Assembly (NCBI GenBank): GCA_945910005.1
Contig: OX246748.1
Coordinates: 13,579,733 to 13,643,732 of the forward strand
Length of the DNA: 64,000 nt
Direction: 5' to 3'
DNA from: Isoperla grammatica
Taxonomy: Eukaryota > Arthropoda > Insecta > Plecoptera > Perlodidae
The translations under genes were made by a program, and so were the position numbers. Below are positions 63,222 to 64,000 of the stretch, piece by piece. The notes beneath the pieces are model-generated. The model saw only the letters and a list, made by a program, of their open reading frames with translations, was not told the DNA's origin and searched no databases. Each line of letters opens with the position of its first letter. The stretch's first letter is position 1.

Positions 63222-63473
63222 GAATTTGAATTTATTGGGTTTAAGGGCTCTTCAACCAGTTAGGTCATTTTGCGCTACCAAGATGGTGTGTTGCAAGCTA
63301 AGTAATTAAGTTGATTTGATTATTTGGGCTTAACGTCTCATATTTTTGCAACGAGGCTAATCGAGACAATAAATAATTAAGTAACTATGAAAGTAGTAAT
63401 GATGTTTTAATTTTATATGAATTAAATTTAAGTTTTGTAATATTGGTTGTATTGTATTTTTTTAAATTGTTGG
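63222..63473 (-). mobile_element. LINE 3'-UTR copy containing a nested SINE stub
   Basis: The LINE UTR is split at 63311 by 62 bp of SINE-A tail (63312-63373). The UTR resumes with TAACTATGAAAGTAG. Confidence 0.9.
63312..63373 (-). mobile_element. 62-bp SINE-A insertion with 9-bp TSD
   Basis: TAATTAAGT at 63303-63311 and 63374-63382 flank the insert exactly. It contains only the 3'-terminal SINE sequence. Confidence 0.92.
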
Positions 63474-63890
63474 ATTGATTGATTATTTGGGCTTAACGTC
63501 TCATATTTTTGCAACGAGGCTAATCGAGACAATGAGTGGGTGATATATGAAGATGAAATAGGGGGCTGTTTGGAGGAAAGGGGCAAGTAGGAGGGCGGGG
63601 TGGATTGATTGATATTTGGGCTTAACGTCTCATATTTTTGCAACGAGGCTAATCGAGACAATGAGTGGGTGATATTTGAAGATGAAATAGGGGGCTGTTT
63701 GGAGGAAAGGGGCAAATAGGAGGGCGGGGTGGAAAGAGGAAGGGGGAGGAAAGGGGATTGGGGTGTGGACTGCACTTCGTCTGACTTCTCTTCCTCGACC
63801 AGTCCGGCTAGGGTGGCCCTACCAGAAAGGGAGGGGGGAGGTTGGACTGCATTTCGTCTAGCTTCTCTTCCACGACCACTGGCCTTCATC
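63474..63890 (-). mobile_element. SINE-A copies
   Basis: 63474-63602 is truncated in the purine tract. 63604-63828 runs into the half-head (CCCTACCAGAA). A further purine/early-head piece with TTGGACTGCATTTCGTCTAG follows. Confidence 0.82.
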
Positions 63891-63894
63891 TTCC

Positions 63895-63955
63895 TAATCT
63901 AGACGGGTGGTGCAGGTTTAACTCGACCTGTATCAATTGGCTTGTGAAACTATTT
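63895..63955. repeat. 61-bp dispersed repeat, copy 2
   Basis: Matches 46808-46868. Confidence 0.7.
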
Positions 63956-63957
63956 GT

Positions 63958-64000
63958 TTGAATTTTTGAATTTATTGGGTTTAAGGGCGCTTCAACCAGT
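63958..64000 (-). mobile_element. LINE 3' tip at the window edge
   Basis: GAATTTTTGAATTTATTGGG then TTTAAGGGCGCTTCAACCAG. The copy continues beyond the window. Confidence 0.85.

Noticed and set aside
1..64000. tRNA, rRNA or snRNA genes
   Set aside because: No cloverleaf or adjacent A/B box pair was found. The T-arm-like loop near 19990 stands alone and belongs to the LINE spacer.

Overview
The window is eukaryotic intergenic or intronic DNA from an invertebrate animal. It has no operons or ribosome sites, putative coding pieces carry splice signals, and more than half of it is retrotransposon debris plus micro- and minisatellites. A mollusc or another lophotrochozoan fits best, because the SINE 3' ends (TTAAACAACAAATAT type, TCAA-repeat tails) and an RNase H-bearing LINE look like those of such genomes. 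This is inference; no ribosomal, mitochondrial or host marker gene is present.

Four layers make up the window. (1) SINE-A, about 300 bp, is present in some 20 near-complete and dozens of truncated copies. A second family (SINE-B) and a third known only from its tail are also present. (2) One LINE family has apurinic-like endonuclease, reverse transcriptase and RNase H domains. It has about 25 copies, mostly 3' UTR stubs, with larger ones at 9.4-10.4, 13.5-20.0 and 20.7-22.7 kb. ORF1 (gag-like, CCHC) pieces lie at 29.1, 31.3, 43.4, 47.0-47.8 and 62.9-63.2 kb. All recognised SINE copies and LINE 3' ends run on the minus strand, while all ORF1 pieces run on the plus strand. (3) DNA-transposon-like units: a TTAA-flanked foldback (1.9-2.3 kb), a TTAA-flanked element carrying a P2X7-C-domain-like gene (44.65-45.80 kb) and a MITE with perfect 81-bp inverted repeats (47.06-47.48 kb). 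(4) Satellites: 72-bp (2.3-2.8 kb), 89-bp (27.7-28.7 kb), 42-bp with a TGACGTCA site per unit (41.6-42.75 kb) and a triplicated 350-bp unit (29.35-30.44 kb).

The only candidate host gene is on the plus strand. A 60-bp exon (9291-9350) is phase-compatible with either of two tandem-duplicated exons (10557-10644, 10871-10946). Both duplicated exons are 1 mod 3, so only one can be used in frame, which suggests mutually exclusive splicing. A degenerate third copy lies at 26.7 kb and another possible small exon at 57.85 kb. If these are real, most of the window is intron of one long gene, and the minus-strand retroelements are antisense to it.

The most interesting single item is the 1,139-bp TTAA/TIR unit at 44654-45792. 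It encloses an intronless, frameshifted P2X7-C-domain-like reading frame and no transposase.
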